Source of the DNA: Aphelocoma coerulescens
Lineage: Eukaryota > Chordata > Aves > Passeriformes > Corvidae
NCBI RefSeq assembly: GCF_041296385.1
Contig: NW_027184085.1
Location: 7,125,301-7,189,300, forward strand
Length of the DNA stretch: 64,000 bases
Reading direction: 5' to 3'
In this document: positions 48,166-59,762 of the stretch, in pieces
Layout of the letters: the number at the start of each line of letters is the position of its first letter
How positions within the stretch are numbered: position 1 is the stretch's first letter
Notes under the pieces: generated by a model
Told to the model about the DNA's origin: nothing
The model's database searches: none
What the model saw: only the letters and a program-made list of their open reading frames with translations
Made by a program: the position numbers and the translations under genes

Positions 48166-49589
48166 TCCCTATTTAACCAAACTGACTTAACATCTGGAAC
48201 AGAAGCTGAGGCTGCTTTCTCCAAAATGCCATGAGTAGGTCAGCTTTAGGCTTCCAGATAGCCTTACCAATGTGTGTGTCCAGCAACCCAAGCGCATACA
48301 CACTCCTTGGGCAGATGTTAATTTCCTAAGTCTCTTGTCTTTGTTGTTCTAAGTAGGAAAAAAATTGCCAAATGTAAGATAAAAGGTTGGTAAAAAATAG
48401 AAATTAAAAAAAAAGGGATTGCTCACCATAGATATCCATTCACTTTTTGAGTTTTAGAATGTGTTTTCCACTACAGAGCCATCACAGTCAAAAACACTAC
48501 TCTTTTGCCTGTTACAGTATTCAATTAGCAATTGAAAAGCTTGAAAAATTAGTATCTGGGGTGACTCAATCCTGGAGACATTCCCAGTGCTTGAAGTAAA
48601 CTGAAGTTCATCTGAACCTGGTACAGCCAACACTAACAGAGTGTTAACAAAATATCCCAGTTATGAGTATCCTGGTTTGTTTGGAACAGAAACTAAAATA
48701 TAAAGGAAATTTATAAAGGTCTCAAGTAAAATTATGTTTCTTGCAGGGCTCAGAACAATAAAAAAAACCAAAAAAATAATTTTCAGGTGTAGTAGGAGTA
48801 AAAAAGATTTGAAGAGTGGAATATTTCCATTACTAAGTTGTAATAAAAAATGACAATAAGTATGAAAAAAATGATATATTTTATATGAAAAGTTAGCTTT
48901 CATATTTGAAAGAGGCAATATGAAGTACTTGTAGCAGATGAGGTCAATTAAGCACTTTTCAGTCCAGTAGTAACCAGATAGAGAAAGATAGAGAAATATT
49001 ATTTCTAGACATAAACATTTACAGATCATGGGACTGAAATTCTCATCTCATGAATGTCAGTGTGTGTCCTAAGTGCCCATCTTCCTGTTAATGTAAATTT
49101 GTTTTATTTTTTTTAGGAAAAAAACAAAATAACACAAAAACACCATAGGATTATAAAAAGATAGCACTATTGTTCCATTATATTAAAAATATTAGATATC
49201 AGTTCTGGGTAAGACAATGGAAAATTTTACAAGACACTCAGAAAATAGAAAATTGAATAATATATAATCAGTAGAAAAATGGTAGATTATGATCAATAAC
49301 TAACAACAACAACAAGAACAACAATAATATAATAATAATAATGCTAATAATGTTTAATTGAAAATAGACTCCATAAAACAAACCTGGTTTAATGTTTGGA
49401 GGCGCTTACAGGTTGCTTAATAAGAATAATTCTGCTACTATGCTATACTTTAAAGTATTCACTATTTTAGCACACCATTTTGATTAAAAATATGTACTTC
49501 AGAGTATCAACAACACACACACACTTCTCTGTGCTATCCTCCCTGCTGATTAACTGGCAGCTGTGAAAAAAAATTGTTATCAATAAAGA
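48166..49589. other. Very AT-rich non-coding stretch
   Basis: No gene is recognised. An AAC/AAT-rich microsatellite lies at 49305-49342. A 122-codon minus-strand frame (48661-49029) is Leu/Phe/Ile-rich because of base composition. Confidence 0.5.
49305..49342. repeat. AAC to AAT compound microsatellite
   Basis: About four AAC units, an interruption, then AAT units. Seen directly. Confidence 0.85.
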
Positions 49590-50390
49590 ATCACCAGTGA
49601 ATAAGAGAAGTTTAGAAAATGGTTTTGTGCTCATCAACATTTTAAACAGGGAACTGGAAGGAAATATAAAGTCATTACTGGTGAAATGTGCAGATGACAC
49701 AATATTTGTCCTTCCTTTAGCTGATTGAGGAATAAATATTAACAATATCCAAGCAGCCATACAAAGGCATGTGGGTTCTTTAAATGTAATCATATATTTG
49801 GGAACAACAAATGCACCCGAGACACAGGACACTGTAAACTGGAGACTTTGAAAAGGTTATGTGTAAATGATGATTTTAAGAGAGGCACTGATAGAAGAGA
49901 AGCTTGTGTGATGCTAGGCTGCATAAAAAGAGAAGTAGGAAAGAGTGGAGGAAATATTCCATTTCAGCATTCAGCATTCACAGGACTGAGACAATTGTGG
50001 CATCCGCATGAATAAAAATAAAGAGTTTATTAAAAAAATGAGCTGGGTGCAGAAAAGAGCCATGGAAGTGATTTCAGGTCCAGAGAAACTGCTTCACAGA
50101 GAGAGACTTAAAGAGCTCAATCTGTTCAGCCTATTAAAATGAAGACTGAGAGGTGACTGCAGTACAGCGTATCAGTACCTTCACAGGGGAAGAACGCTGG
50201 GTATTAATGGGCTCTTTAATCTAGTGGGGAAAGGCACATCAAGAACTAATGGCTGGGAGCTGAAGCCAGACAAATTCAAATTAGAAATTAGGCACAACGG
50301 AGGAGATGATTAACCAGAGTCACAAACTACTGAGGGAAACAGTGTTTTCCCTATTGCTTGGTATCTTCCAAATCAGAAAAGACAGTTTCG
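49590..50390 (+). mobile_element. CR1 LINE, ancient subfamily, about 0.8 kb
   Basis: It starts inside the RT domain with GAACTGGAAGGAAATATAAAGTCA and GTGCAGATGACACAATATTTG, which encodes CADDT (the F/Y of the FADD box is Cys). It continues with GCTAGGCTGCATAAAAAGAG, AAGAGCCATGGAAGTGATTTCAGG, GAGACTTAAAGAGCTCAATCTGTTCAGCC, AATGGGCTCTTTAATCTAG and GGCTGGGAGCTGAAGCCAGACAAATTCAAATTAG. This wording belongs to an older CR1 lineage than the copy at 51398, probably one shared across sauropsids. The 121-codon minus-strand frame over it is a shadow. Confidence 0.88.
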
Positions 50391-51397
50391 GGGTGTTGGG
50401 TTTTTTTTTCAGATCTGTTTTGGCTGAAGTTTTATTTCCTAATAAAGGGCATAGCTCAGCCCAGGTTTGTGCAGGTTTGATATGGTACAGGTGGGTGGGA
50501 GAGGTGTCTTGATGTCCCCTGAGATGACAAAAAGCTAAGTGAATGTAGTTAGCACAGGGATGAGCCTGAGCTAACTAATCTGGCCCATATATTAAAGCTC
50601 CAGTCTCAAGAGCCTTTTATGCTTTCCAGTTGGCACCAGGAAATGCAGCTTGTCTTTTTTTATGTGAAGTACCCTACAGAAATATCCTTTCTTTTAAATA
50701 AGGATATGTTTTATATCCCTAAAGAGATGCGATATTAACATAACTTTGGCCAGATACAACATCAGAACTTTAGTTTCAGGGTTTACAGTTCACAGAGCTC
50801 AGCCTTCCAATTTTAAGGATCAATATTCTACTTTAAATATATATACATATGTGTGAATAACATTAAGTAATTGAGCTCTAGATCTCCTTCCTGAGTCTTT
50901 TTGTTTGCTTTGGCTGTTTTGTGAGGCTTTTTTTTTTTTTTTTTTGGTTTTTCTTTTTGTTTCTTTGTTTTTTAGTGAAATGCAGAGAAGAAATGGAAGA
51001 CACAACACAAAGGAACTAGAAAATTAAACTCGAATAAATTGATAAAATGTGAGCTGTGCTGCTAGAATTTTGAATTTGTTAGCCGCAACGTCTTGAATAA
51101 AGGGGCTGCTGCCATTTTCTCAGCCAGTTATTCCAGGAAACCTATGTACCACGCACAAGTGTGGCATGAGTTTTAATATGCTGCTAGACACTTGCTACTT
51201 TTCTCATTACAAGCAGAAAAACAGATACCAGGAATGAGGATCATACAGACTATGTGTCCTTCTATTATTTCCAGATGGCTCTGTTTTGTTGTGATTTTAA
51301 TGCCATTGCAGAATGTGCTCTTTCTTCTTTTTTGTTTTCTTTCCTTTCTCTTTTATTTTTTTTACTTTTTCCTTTTTCTTATTTATTTGCTGATACC
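50391..51397. other. Non-coding stretch with T-rich tracts
   Basis: T-rich tracts lie at 50927-50972 and 51318-51385. The patch 51030-51190 (AATTTGTTAGCCGCAACGTC, ACCACGCACAAGTGTGGCATG) contains CpGs and a short inverted repeat and may be conserved. No gene is recognised. Confidence 0.45.
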
Positions 51398-52102
51398 CCA
51401 GAGTGCTGTGCAGTGCTGGGGAAGAATAACCCCATGCACTCCATGCCCCAGTACAGTCTGGGGGCCTCCCTGCTGAGAAACAGATTTGTGGAAAAGGAGC
51501 TGGGGGTCCTGGCAGACAACCTGCCCCTGAGCCAGCAGTGTTCCCTGTGGGCCAGGAAGGCCAATAGTGCCCTGGGTTGCATTAGAATAAGCATTGCCAG
51601 CAGGTCAGGGAGGTGATCCTGACCCTCCGCTGAGCCCTGTTGAGGTGTCACGTGGAGCACCGCGTCCAGTTCTCAGCTCCTCAGGACAGGGGAGACGTGG
51701 AGCTCTTGGAGAAATTCCAGTGGAGAGCTTACAAGGATGATCAGGGCACTGGAGCGTCTCTATCATGAAGAAAGGCTGAGGGAGCTGGGGCTGTTCAGCC
51801 TCAAGAGGACACGACTGAGAGGGGACCTCGTCCATGTCTGTCAGCACCTGCAGGGAGGTGACAGAGGATGGAGCAGGCTCTGCTTGGTGGTGCCTAGCAG
51901 TGGCACAAGGGGTAGTGGGCACAAACTAATGCCCAGGAAGTTCCACCTGAATATGAGGAAGAACTTCTTTACTGGCAGAGAGGGTGTGGAGTCTCCCTCA
52001 CTGGAAATACCCCAGAAGAGTCTGGATGAAACCCTGTGCCATGTGCTCTGGGATGACCCACTATGATCCCTCCAACCTAGCCATTCTGTGATTCTGTGAT
52101 TA
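51398..52102 (+). mobile_element. CR1 LINE 3' fragment, relatively young
   Basis: The best preserved CR1 copy: GTGCAGTGCTGGGGAAGAATAACCCC, GAAGGCCAATAGTGCCCTGGG, GGAGGTGATCCTGACCC, CATGAAGAAAGGCTGAGGGAGCTGGGGCTGTTCAGCC, AATATGAGGAAGAACTTCTTTACTGG, ending in ATTCTGTGATTCTGTGATT. A deletion of roughly 35 bases relative to typical copies removes the 'GAGCACTGGAACAGGCTGCCC' stretch near 51980. GC-rich sequence gives 103-120-codon shadow frames on both strands. Confidence 0.96.
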
Positions 52103-53255
52103 AGCACAAGTCCCTTCTTAGTATCTGGATTTGATATTTTCAAAGTGGTCACTATCCAGCAGAACTGATTTTTTCTTTTCCAAAGAACAATATAAAAAAG
52201 TGAAGTTTTTTTTAAAAAAGAGAAAGCTTCAACTTTACATTTATTTCTTTGTGCAGTTCTAAAGAAGGACTACATTCCTGTTCAAAAATTGCTTAAAAAT
52301 TCATTCAATATCTAAGAGATTTAGTCCAGCTGTTTAATTATTTTTTATAAGTGTTCACGGTTTATGGTTGCCATTTCAATGAAAGGTAGTATTTATTACA
52401 CTTCAAATTTGTGGACAGGAAAAGTGTTATTAAGTGTGGCCTCTTCTTTGCCTTCTCACTACATTAGAGAGGATTCTGATTTCAGAACGGCCTTTTAAGA
52501 TAAATAACGCATTTTCCCCATTTTTTTACCAGAATTCATGGTAAGTCATTTGAAACAATTGATGTCAAGGTTATAAAGAAACAGTAAATATCAGATCATG
52601 ACAGGAATATCATTATGGCCTGGAGTCCCCAGTTAGGTCTCAGTCTCCTCTGAGGTATACCCACACCAAACACACCCAATACAATGGTGACACCAAAGAC
52701 TTTACAGCTGAGGTAGAACTAGCTATTTCTAGACCTTTTGCAAAGGCCAGCAACTTCTACAGGAATAAATCTTTGACTTAAGAGTGCACGGATTAGGATT
52801 TCAATAAGAATTTACAATTACAACTTACTTTTGTGCCACTTGGAGAATGTATTTTCAAAATAATGAAGCTTAGACTGAAGAGATGAAAAACATGTAAAGG
52901 GTGATAGATGAAACCAACATTTTTTTCATTTGGTTTTGTTAAAATGTCTCATAATTTTCAGTAACACTAGAAAACTCTTGCATCAATTCTCCTTGTTTCT
53001 AGCCTGTTTCACTTTATAAGCCCCCAAGGAGTCAATTTTCCAAGGATTCAGGAAAACTCCATATATTCCTTAAAAATGAACTGGTTTAAGCCTGAGAACT
53101 TCTGCCTGAGATTACAAGTCCTGCACCAACCTGATGTAAAACCTTCTGAAATGACCCGAAGAGAAATTGACGAAACCTTACGCAGTAAAAATTTGTCTAG
53201 AATTCTCTACTTTACATGTTTTCTAATCAAATAAGAGAAATTTTTAGTACTAGGA
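52103..53255. other. AT-rich non-coding stretch
   Basis: No gene or repeat family is recognised between the CR1 copy and the pentanucleotide array. Confidence 0.5.
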
Positions 53256-53325
53256 TTTTATTTTATTTTATTTTATTTTATTTTATTTTATTTTATTTTA
53301 TTTTATTTTTATATTATTTTATTTT
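53256..53325. repeat. TTTTA pentanucleotide microsatellite
   Basis: Ten perfect TTTTA units (53256-53305) followed by an interrupted extension to about 53325. A long perfect array like this is likely to vary in length between individuals. Confidence 0.95.
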
Positions 53326-53449
53326 GACACATCGTTCACTGTACAGAGCACATGAGCATCAAAGAACAGTCTATACAGGGGGATGTGGAATTTCTTCTAT
53401 TAACCTTAAATTTTATTTTGAAAATATTAGAAAATATTAAAGAAATTAT

Positions 53450-53690
53450 AGCTAACAGATCCACTGGAAGTGCAACTGGAGCAATCCAGGCTGGACAGTG
53501 GGAAAATGTGTGCTATTAGGGATTGTGCAGCCCTGGAGATAATCACATAGAAATTGAAGGAGTTTCTATCCCTAGATACTTTCAAGACCAGGTAGGTAAA
53601 ATTGTGCCTTGCCTAACACAATACTGTCTCACTTCAAATAGACAGCTGGACTAGAGGCTTCAAAAGATGTCTCCCAACCAATATATTTTG
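53450..53690 (+). mobile_element. CR1 LINE 3' fragment, diverged
   Basis: It contains GAAGGAGTTTCTATCCCTAGATACTTTCAAGACCAGG, GCCTTGCCTAACAC, AGCTGGACTAGAGGCTTCAAAAGATGTCTCCCAACC, which follow the CR1 3' end ('CTGGAGATATTCAAGACCAGGCTGGA', 'TGGACTAGATGATCTTTGAGGTCCCTTCCAACC'). Truncated at both ends. Confidence 0.65.
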
Positions 53691-53944
53691 TAGATAGCTA
53701 AATAATTGCAACATGTATTGGATCACTTCTTCTTTTAAACTAAATTTATTAATCAAGGCCTTAAAAGTAATCTGAAATGAGTCATAAGGACACAATAATT
53801 TGTGTATTAAAGATTCTAAGCTCTTTTAATTCAGTATTTCACATCTTATGTTGCTCTATAGAAAGCAAAAAGTATTTTTTATGAACAATTACTAAATAAT
53901 CTGGATATAGAAGGAATTTCTAAGATACCTACAAAAGATTTTTT

Positions 53945-54185
53945 ACAGAATTATAGAGTAATTTAGGTTGGAAATAATCTTTAGGACCATCAAGTCCAGC
54001 AGTAGACCCAGCACTGCCAAGCCCACATGTCCCTAGGCCCCACAACTAGACAATGACTCAACCCTGAACACACTGTTCCAATGCCTGTCAACGCTTTAGA
54101 TGAAGAACTATTTCCCTAATATCCAATCTAAACCTCCCCTGACTCAACTTGCGGCTATTTCCGCTTGTCCTATTACTTGTTACTT
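53945..54185 (-). mobile_element. CR1 LINE 3' end (antisense)
   Basis: The reversed tail (ACAGAATTATAGAGTAATTTAGGTTGGAAATAATC) is followed by CATCAAGTCCAGCAGTAGACCCAGCACTGCC, CCTAATATCCAATCTAAACCTCCCCTG and CTATTTCCGCTTGTCCTATTAC. Typical antisense CR1 order, truncated. Confidence 0.93.
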
Positions 54186-55099
54186 TTAAATGTGTTTGTT
54201 TTATTTTATTTTGGCTTTATGAAAAAGAAATCATCTGAATAAAAATAAACTTTTAGTGCCAATTTTGTTATGATACCATATTTTGACATATTTTAGAATG
54301 AAACATTATAGCTTTCAATTTCCAAAATATCATTTCTGTTATTCCCTTGAAAGATTAATCCTCTCCTTCCTGCTGCATCTCCAAATAAAAGAAAAAGTTT
54401 AACTTTTTTATTTGAATATTTTCTTCAGTGATCCATTTGTGGTACTTTTCATTTTGTGTATTCATATTTGAAAGAAAATAAATTAAAATGAAGAAAACAG
54501 TTTCATATTGATACGCTTTCCTTCTTTCCAACTCTGTAGTTTCCTATTTCAACGTTCAAGTGCAAAAATGAAAAACAATCGGTATTCTAGCACTTTTACC
54601 AATCAGTTACTTATTCCACTAATCCAAAATACAAATTCTTATCCTAAATACTAAAAAAATTAATTTCTTTATCAGACTGACTTGGAATGTGACCCTAGAG
54701 CTTCTGTATCCACCTTTAAAAAAAAAAAAGATGTTACTTTTCCACCACAGTCTTTCAAAATTTATACAGTTAGAATGCTTAATACTATATGGAGTTATTT
54801 CTAATTTAAAGCAGTATGATTCTCCTAAATACAGTGCTTTTATTGTGATTTACACCACTGTTGCTGAGCTCTGAATCACAACCATGTCTATATTTATGGT
54901 TTTCACAATCCCTTTGGTTGTATGTAATTTTTACAGTAGAATAAAAATAGCAGACCCCTACTTAAAGGACCTTATCATCATAGATCCTTAATTACAGCTA
55001 TGTTAAAGTAACCTCTGTAGTGGCCCATGAGCCAAAGCAACAATAAATAAAAGGGACTGTAAAGTGAGTAGCTTCTTCCAAAGGGAAATGTCAGCCTGC
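54186..55099. other. AT-rich non-coding stretch
   Basis: No gene or repeat is recognised. Confidence 0.5.
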
Positions 55100-55710
55100 G
55101 CAAGGAAATGTCACCAGTGCAATAACATTTCCTGCTGCAGCACAGGGAGCGGAGTGGGAGCGGAGCAGAGGAGCTGGTGCTTTGTGAAGGGTGTGCGTGG
55201 TGAGAGGCTGGGGACACACAGAGCTGTCTGCCCACTGGGCAAAGCAGGAGGAGCTGCCAGGTGGGTGATCAGAACTGTCAGGCTGAGCCAAACTGGAGAC
55301 TCTGGGACAGACCCCTGGAATGAGGCTGCTGCATCAGTTTGACATCGATGCCCCGTCTGAGTATTATTTATTTTAACCCATACACTACATAGCCTTCCCT
55401 GGAAGCAGAAGAGCTTTTCCTCCATCAGATGTATTCCTGTTTCTGCAACAGTTGACATGGCAGTGTCAATCAAAGGAGACCGGACAGACCAGAAGTTCAC
55501 CAGCCTCTGTCTTCTGGGTGAGGTGATTACATACGATATAGATAGGAGAACACTGTGGCAGAACTCAGATGTCCTACGAGAAGCCTTAGACACAAAATAT
55601 GGAGGAATTTACCTCATTTTCCTACAGGCGGCAAGTCTCTCTGCAGAATTTTCTTTCTTTCTAAATCCTTGCTTCCATCTCCCAATAAACTTTAAACTGT
55701 GTTTTTGATT
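55100..55710. other. GC-richer block, open on both strands
   Basis: Composition rises sharply over 55130-55330. On the plus strand a frame is open from a TGA near 55362 to the stop at 55706-55708 (about 114 codons), with the first ATG at 55457. The segment just after that ATG is charged and mixed in composition (MAVSIKGDRTDQKFTS...). On the minus strand 55593-55111 is open for 160 codons. Neither product is recognised. It may be an unknown exon, a retroelement piece not known to me, or chance. Confidence 0.25.
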
Positions 55711-58201
55711 TTTCTCTGGATCCAGTTTGATTTTGCCCAGCCTCCCACCACATGGGCTCCACACACAAACCTTTAGTCCTGGGTTTGAAGAACCACACTC
55801 TGGGCCAGAGACCTTCCCCATTTTGCCTCTCATGCATCCGTCTCTTGGGATGCTAGAGCTCTAATCCCTTGTTATTTTTGTTGCAGGAAGAGGTCTTCTT
55901 GCTTCATTTGTTGAATTGGAAAGATCATGCCTAACAGAGTATCTGGCTTTAATGAACTCAGTGATTATCTCTGTTCTGAGAGCAGCTATAAGAGCTCTTG
56001 GTGCAGTAATACGAATGAACAGAACACTCAGACCAAAAAGAAAAAGGGAATCTGCCAATTCCAAGCAATCATGAAGCTCAGTACCTGTAAAAACCAGTAA
56101 CGAGGCAGGTGAAATTTAGTTACCCATCTATGACATGCACTGACACATGCTCAGCCACAACCCTAGGAAAGACAGTTCAGTCAGTATGAGAAAGTAGGAT
56201 GTACACAGAGGTTTTTAGGCTGAAGACATGAATTTGCATAGAGAAACATAAACTGTATTGCATTATACACTAAATATAAATGAGAAATAATACACACCAA
56301 CCTCTGGTCAACTGTACAAGGCATATGATTCCCTCTGCATATGGCTTTAGCCGTAAGCATGTAAGGTTTGCTGGGACTATATTTCCCTTCCCTAACTGAA
56401 CTTGTTCAAAGGTACAACAAGAATCAGACCTTTTGCTTAGGGGGAAATCAAAGGGGAAATCAAACCCAGGAAATGCCGCTGGCCCTACCTCTCCAGTCTG
56501 TGCCATACCATATAACTAAAAGATCCAACCTTACATCTCAGAAGAACTAACCTTTTGATGTTGCTCACAGATGATATCTGCTGCCAATGTCCATTACCAA
56601 TTTTAACTGCCAGACTCCTCAACTGGAAAAAAGGGCTTCATTTTCCCAGCAGAGGTGAAACTTTTTTTACTTCCTCCTCCTCCTCCTTCTCTCCCCAGCT
56701 CCTTTGCATCTTTTCAATTTATGAAATGCTTTGGGATCATTCTGGGAGAAAAGGTCCATGCAGTATAACCACACTAGCTTGTAAAGCAAACAGAAAAAAA
56801 TGGCCTGTTGGTCATAAAAAAGCTGTCTGCAAATTTGTCATATGCTATCTCTGCACCGGATCTTATTCAGGACTGCAAGATGTGATGGTTTGTTTTATAC
56901 TGATGGGCACTGTTGCCAGGGATTCCATCCCAATATAGATGTTTGTAATACACATCGTGTGTCAGTCTCTTCAGTTAGTTGTCAGTAATAGAGTTTGAAA
57001 GGCATATAGTGACAGTATAAATGCATACGGTTTATCTGAATATTTTGTTAGTAGGATGATGGGTCCTGGCTGCTTAGGATGCTACATGGACTCCCGTGCA
57101 ACCTGCATCTTTACCAACTCTGGCTCCCAGACTGGAAATAAAGACAAGCCATGCTGGTCTCTCTACTGTCAGTGGAGTGAAATCTGGAGGGCAATTCATC
57201 TGACCTGCCTTTGACCTTCATCTTAGAATGAGATGAGCTTCTTTCTGTGTTTCTTTCCACTGACTATGAAAACAAGACCCATATGATGAGCTTAACAACT
57301 GCAGCTCAATGCAATTTCTTAAACTTAGGCCCTGCCTAGTCTGATCAACCTCTATCTTCTGGGAGCAGCATCCTTTTGATAATATGTGGTATCTGCCAGC
57401 CTTTCCTGCTGTCTTGGCCTAGAACATTTCAAGTGTTACTACTTTGTACATGATCAGCTGAAAAGTCCCAGGTTAAGCTCAGTGTTTGGGGACCTTTTCA
57501 GTAGACCACAAACAGGTGGTAGGGCATGACACCTGGCTTCCAGTGGCAGGTGGCTCTAGACATCTCCCTAAAGTCCTGTTCCACGTGGGCTAGCTCTGTG
57601 TGGGTGCCTCCAAAATGCAAGGACACTTCAAGTGTTGTCAGATTTCTATTTTCAGGCAACTGACTCAAGCCACTATATATCTAAATTTAGGTGTTTGCAT
57701 ATGAGCTAGGTGTCTAAGCTTGGAGAGCTATTGGTTGACCAGATATAGACATTTGCTTCATCTCTTTCTAAACCACTAATTGTATTGACTAGACCTCTAC
57801 TCTCTTTAATGGCTACCTGGCCATTTATCTTGCATGCAGACATCTAAAATTAGATGTCTTAATCCCTGAGCCTAATCACACCACTAACTTTTAGATTCCT
57901 AATTAAGATAAATTAATTGAAAACTACAGGACCTTTGCATCATTTTCGAGCCTTCTTTGAGCTTTCATCTACCCTTAGTTGGAAAGAGTAGATGACCATA
58001 CTACTTTCTCCTTTGATGAATTTCAGGAATTAAAAAAAACAAAGCAACAAAATTATTAAAAAATCAGAAACTGGGCTTTTGAAGAAAAAAACCCAGAAGT
58101 TTCATGTATGTGGCAATTTGCTTCTTCATTCTGAATAGTCATGAAATATCAATCAAACCTTCAAAAGATGGATTGCTCTATTTTGCCATCAAGCTAAGTG
58201 T
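55711..58201. other. Non-coding stretch with one exon-like signal
   Basis: An acceptor-like TTATTTTTGTTGCAG ends at 55886 and is followed by a 57-codon ATG frame (55927-56100). A 127-codon frame (56555-56938) has no motif. No repeat family is recognised. Confidence 0.4.
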
Positions 58202-58417
58202 GTCAGGGGTGGTTTAGGTTGAATTTCAGGAGAAGGCTCTTCCCCCAGAGGGTGGTTGGGCACTGGAACAGGATCCCCAGGACAGTGGTCACAGCACCAA
58301 ACCTGACAGAGTTCAAGAAGCACGTGGACAGTGCCTTGTGCAGGGCCAGAAGTCGGACTCAGTGATCCTTGTGGGTCCCTTCCAGCTCAGGATATTCCAT
58401 GATTCTGTGATTCTGTT
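58202..58417 (+). mobile_element. CR1 LINE 3' fragment
   Basis: GAATTTCAGGAGAAGGCTCTTCCCCCAGAGGGTGGTTGGGCACTGGAACAGG, then CACAGCACCAAACCTGACAGAGTTCAAGAAGC and a tail of GGGTCCCTTCCAGCTCAGGATATTCCATGATTCTGTGATTCTG. The wording is of a moderately young subfamily distinct from the copy at 51398. Confidence 0.95.
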
Positions 58418-59529
58418 AAGAGACAGCTACAGAAGTGGCTTCTTTTCTCCACCTGGCTAGCAGTACTGGCCAGATCTGACTGAAGATTTGGGTAACCTTA
58501 CTACTAGAGCTTTGTGTCAACACTTAAAAGTCTTGTTAAGCTTGAGCACAAGGATCTGAATCAAATCTGTTCTGGCTGCTTTGGCATGAGAGGTGAGTAA
58601 AGTAACATTCAGCTCTATGCAGTTGCATGTGTAGACTTTACCTTGTTGAAAGTGTTTACTCAAGCTTTGGCATTTTTGGGGGTGTTGTTTTTATTGGGTT
58701 TTGTGTTTAATTTTTGCAGTTGTTGTTGGGGGATTTGTTTTTGTTTGCTGTTGGGTGGTTTTGGTTTGTTGTTGGGTGGTTTTGTTTGGTTTTGTTTTTA
58801 AGCAATACCAGGAGACAAGTTGTTTTCTTGTTAAATAAAGGACAAACAAGGTTTTGATTACCAGTTTCAGATAAGTCTGGTGAAGTTGAAATATTGTAAC
58901 TACAACAGGAATACTAAAAATTTGCAGAAAGCAGAACATGAACGGGACAGGATAGGACAGAAGTGTCAAAAACTATTCAAAAGATTGTACAAGAATTGAA
59001 AGTGCTCATTCTTACCTAATTAGAGGTTATCTGTTCCTCCCTACTGAAAATGTCCTCTGAAAACTAGTTGTGTCCAAACCAAACAGTGTTTATGTACATA
59101 AATTGCTTTTTTTTCTCAGAAATAGCATTCATGTGATTTCATTTCTTTGAAGTGACACATATTTTCCATTTCAACAGCTATGGAAGGTAGTGAGTACATT
59201 TGTTTCAATTTTACATGAAAGAAACAGAGACAGAGAGGGCCAAACCAAAAAGATATTTAACCTCCTACTTCCTTTTGAAATCATCATGTAGCAATATCTT
59301 TGGAGATGTAGCTATAAACTTTAAAAGCAATATTCAGAGTACTCACTTTCACATCATAATGGCCAAAAATCAATTTCATTGATTCTATGCTGGCTGTTGA
59401 GCAGGGAGAGCACCTGATTCTCATGTCAGAGGCTCTGTGGGAACTGTTCAAAGGTCACCTACAACCTGTAGACTTTTTAGGGATACACCTTTCTTGTAAA
59501 AATAGCTCACTCCTTGCATTGGAACCTAG
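58418..59529. other. Non-coding stretch with a G/T-rich tract
   Basis: A G/T-rich tract occupies 58683-58803 and contains a 21-bp unit (TTTGCTGTTGGGTGGTTTTGG) repeated once with slight change (58744-58764, 58765-58784). Nothing else is recognised. Confidence 0.55.
58683..58803. repeat. G/T-rich low-complexity tract with 21-bp tandem unit
   Basis: Nearly pure G and T on the plus strand. The duplicated 21-bp unit explains the Gln/Thr-rich repeats in the complementary open frame, which is not a gene. Confidence 0.85.
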
Positions 59530-59762
59530 CCTCTCATTCATTGAATCATTTGGGTTGTTACGATCATCTTGTTCCAACCCCCTACCAAGGGTAGGGCCAC
59601 CTTCCACTAGACCAGGTTACTCAAGGCCCCATCCAACCCGGCCTTGAACACTTCCAGGGTCTTCCACAACTTCTCTGGGCAACCTGTGCCAGGGCCTCAC
59701 CACCCTCACATCAAAGAATTTCTTGCTAATATCTATAAACTAAACCTGCTCTCATCACGCTG
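59530..59762 (-). mobile_element. CR1 LINE 3' end (antisense)
   Basis: TTGAATCATTTGGGTTG, CATCTTGTTCCAACCCCCTACCAAGGG, CCACTAGACCAGGTTACTCAAGGCCCCATCCAACCCGGCCTTGAACACTTCCAGGG, CTGTGCCAGGGCCTCACCACCCTCAC. Classic antisense CR1 order. Confidence 0.95.

Noticed and set aside
49467..49832. 121-codon minus-strand frame
   Set aside because: Antisense to the ancient CR1 copy over most of its length; no motif.
51254..52152. Frames of 93-120 codons on both strands
   Set aside because: Explained by the CR1 copy at 51398-52102 and the pyrimidine tract before it.
53216..53440. Phe/Ile/Leu/Tyr repeat frame
   Set aside because: It is the translation of the TTTTA array.
58691..58969. Gln/Thr-repeat protein frame on the minus strand
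   Set aside because: The repetitive peptide is produced by the G/T-rich low-complexity tract and its 21-bp duplication.
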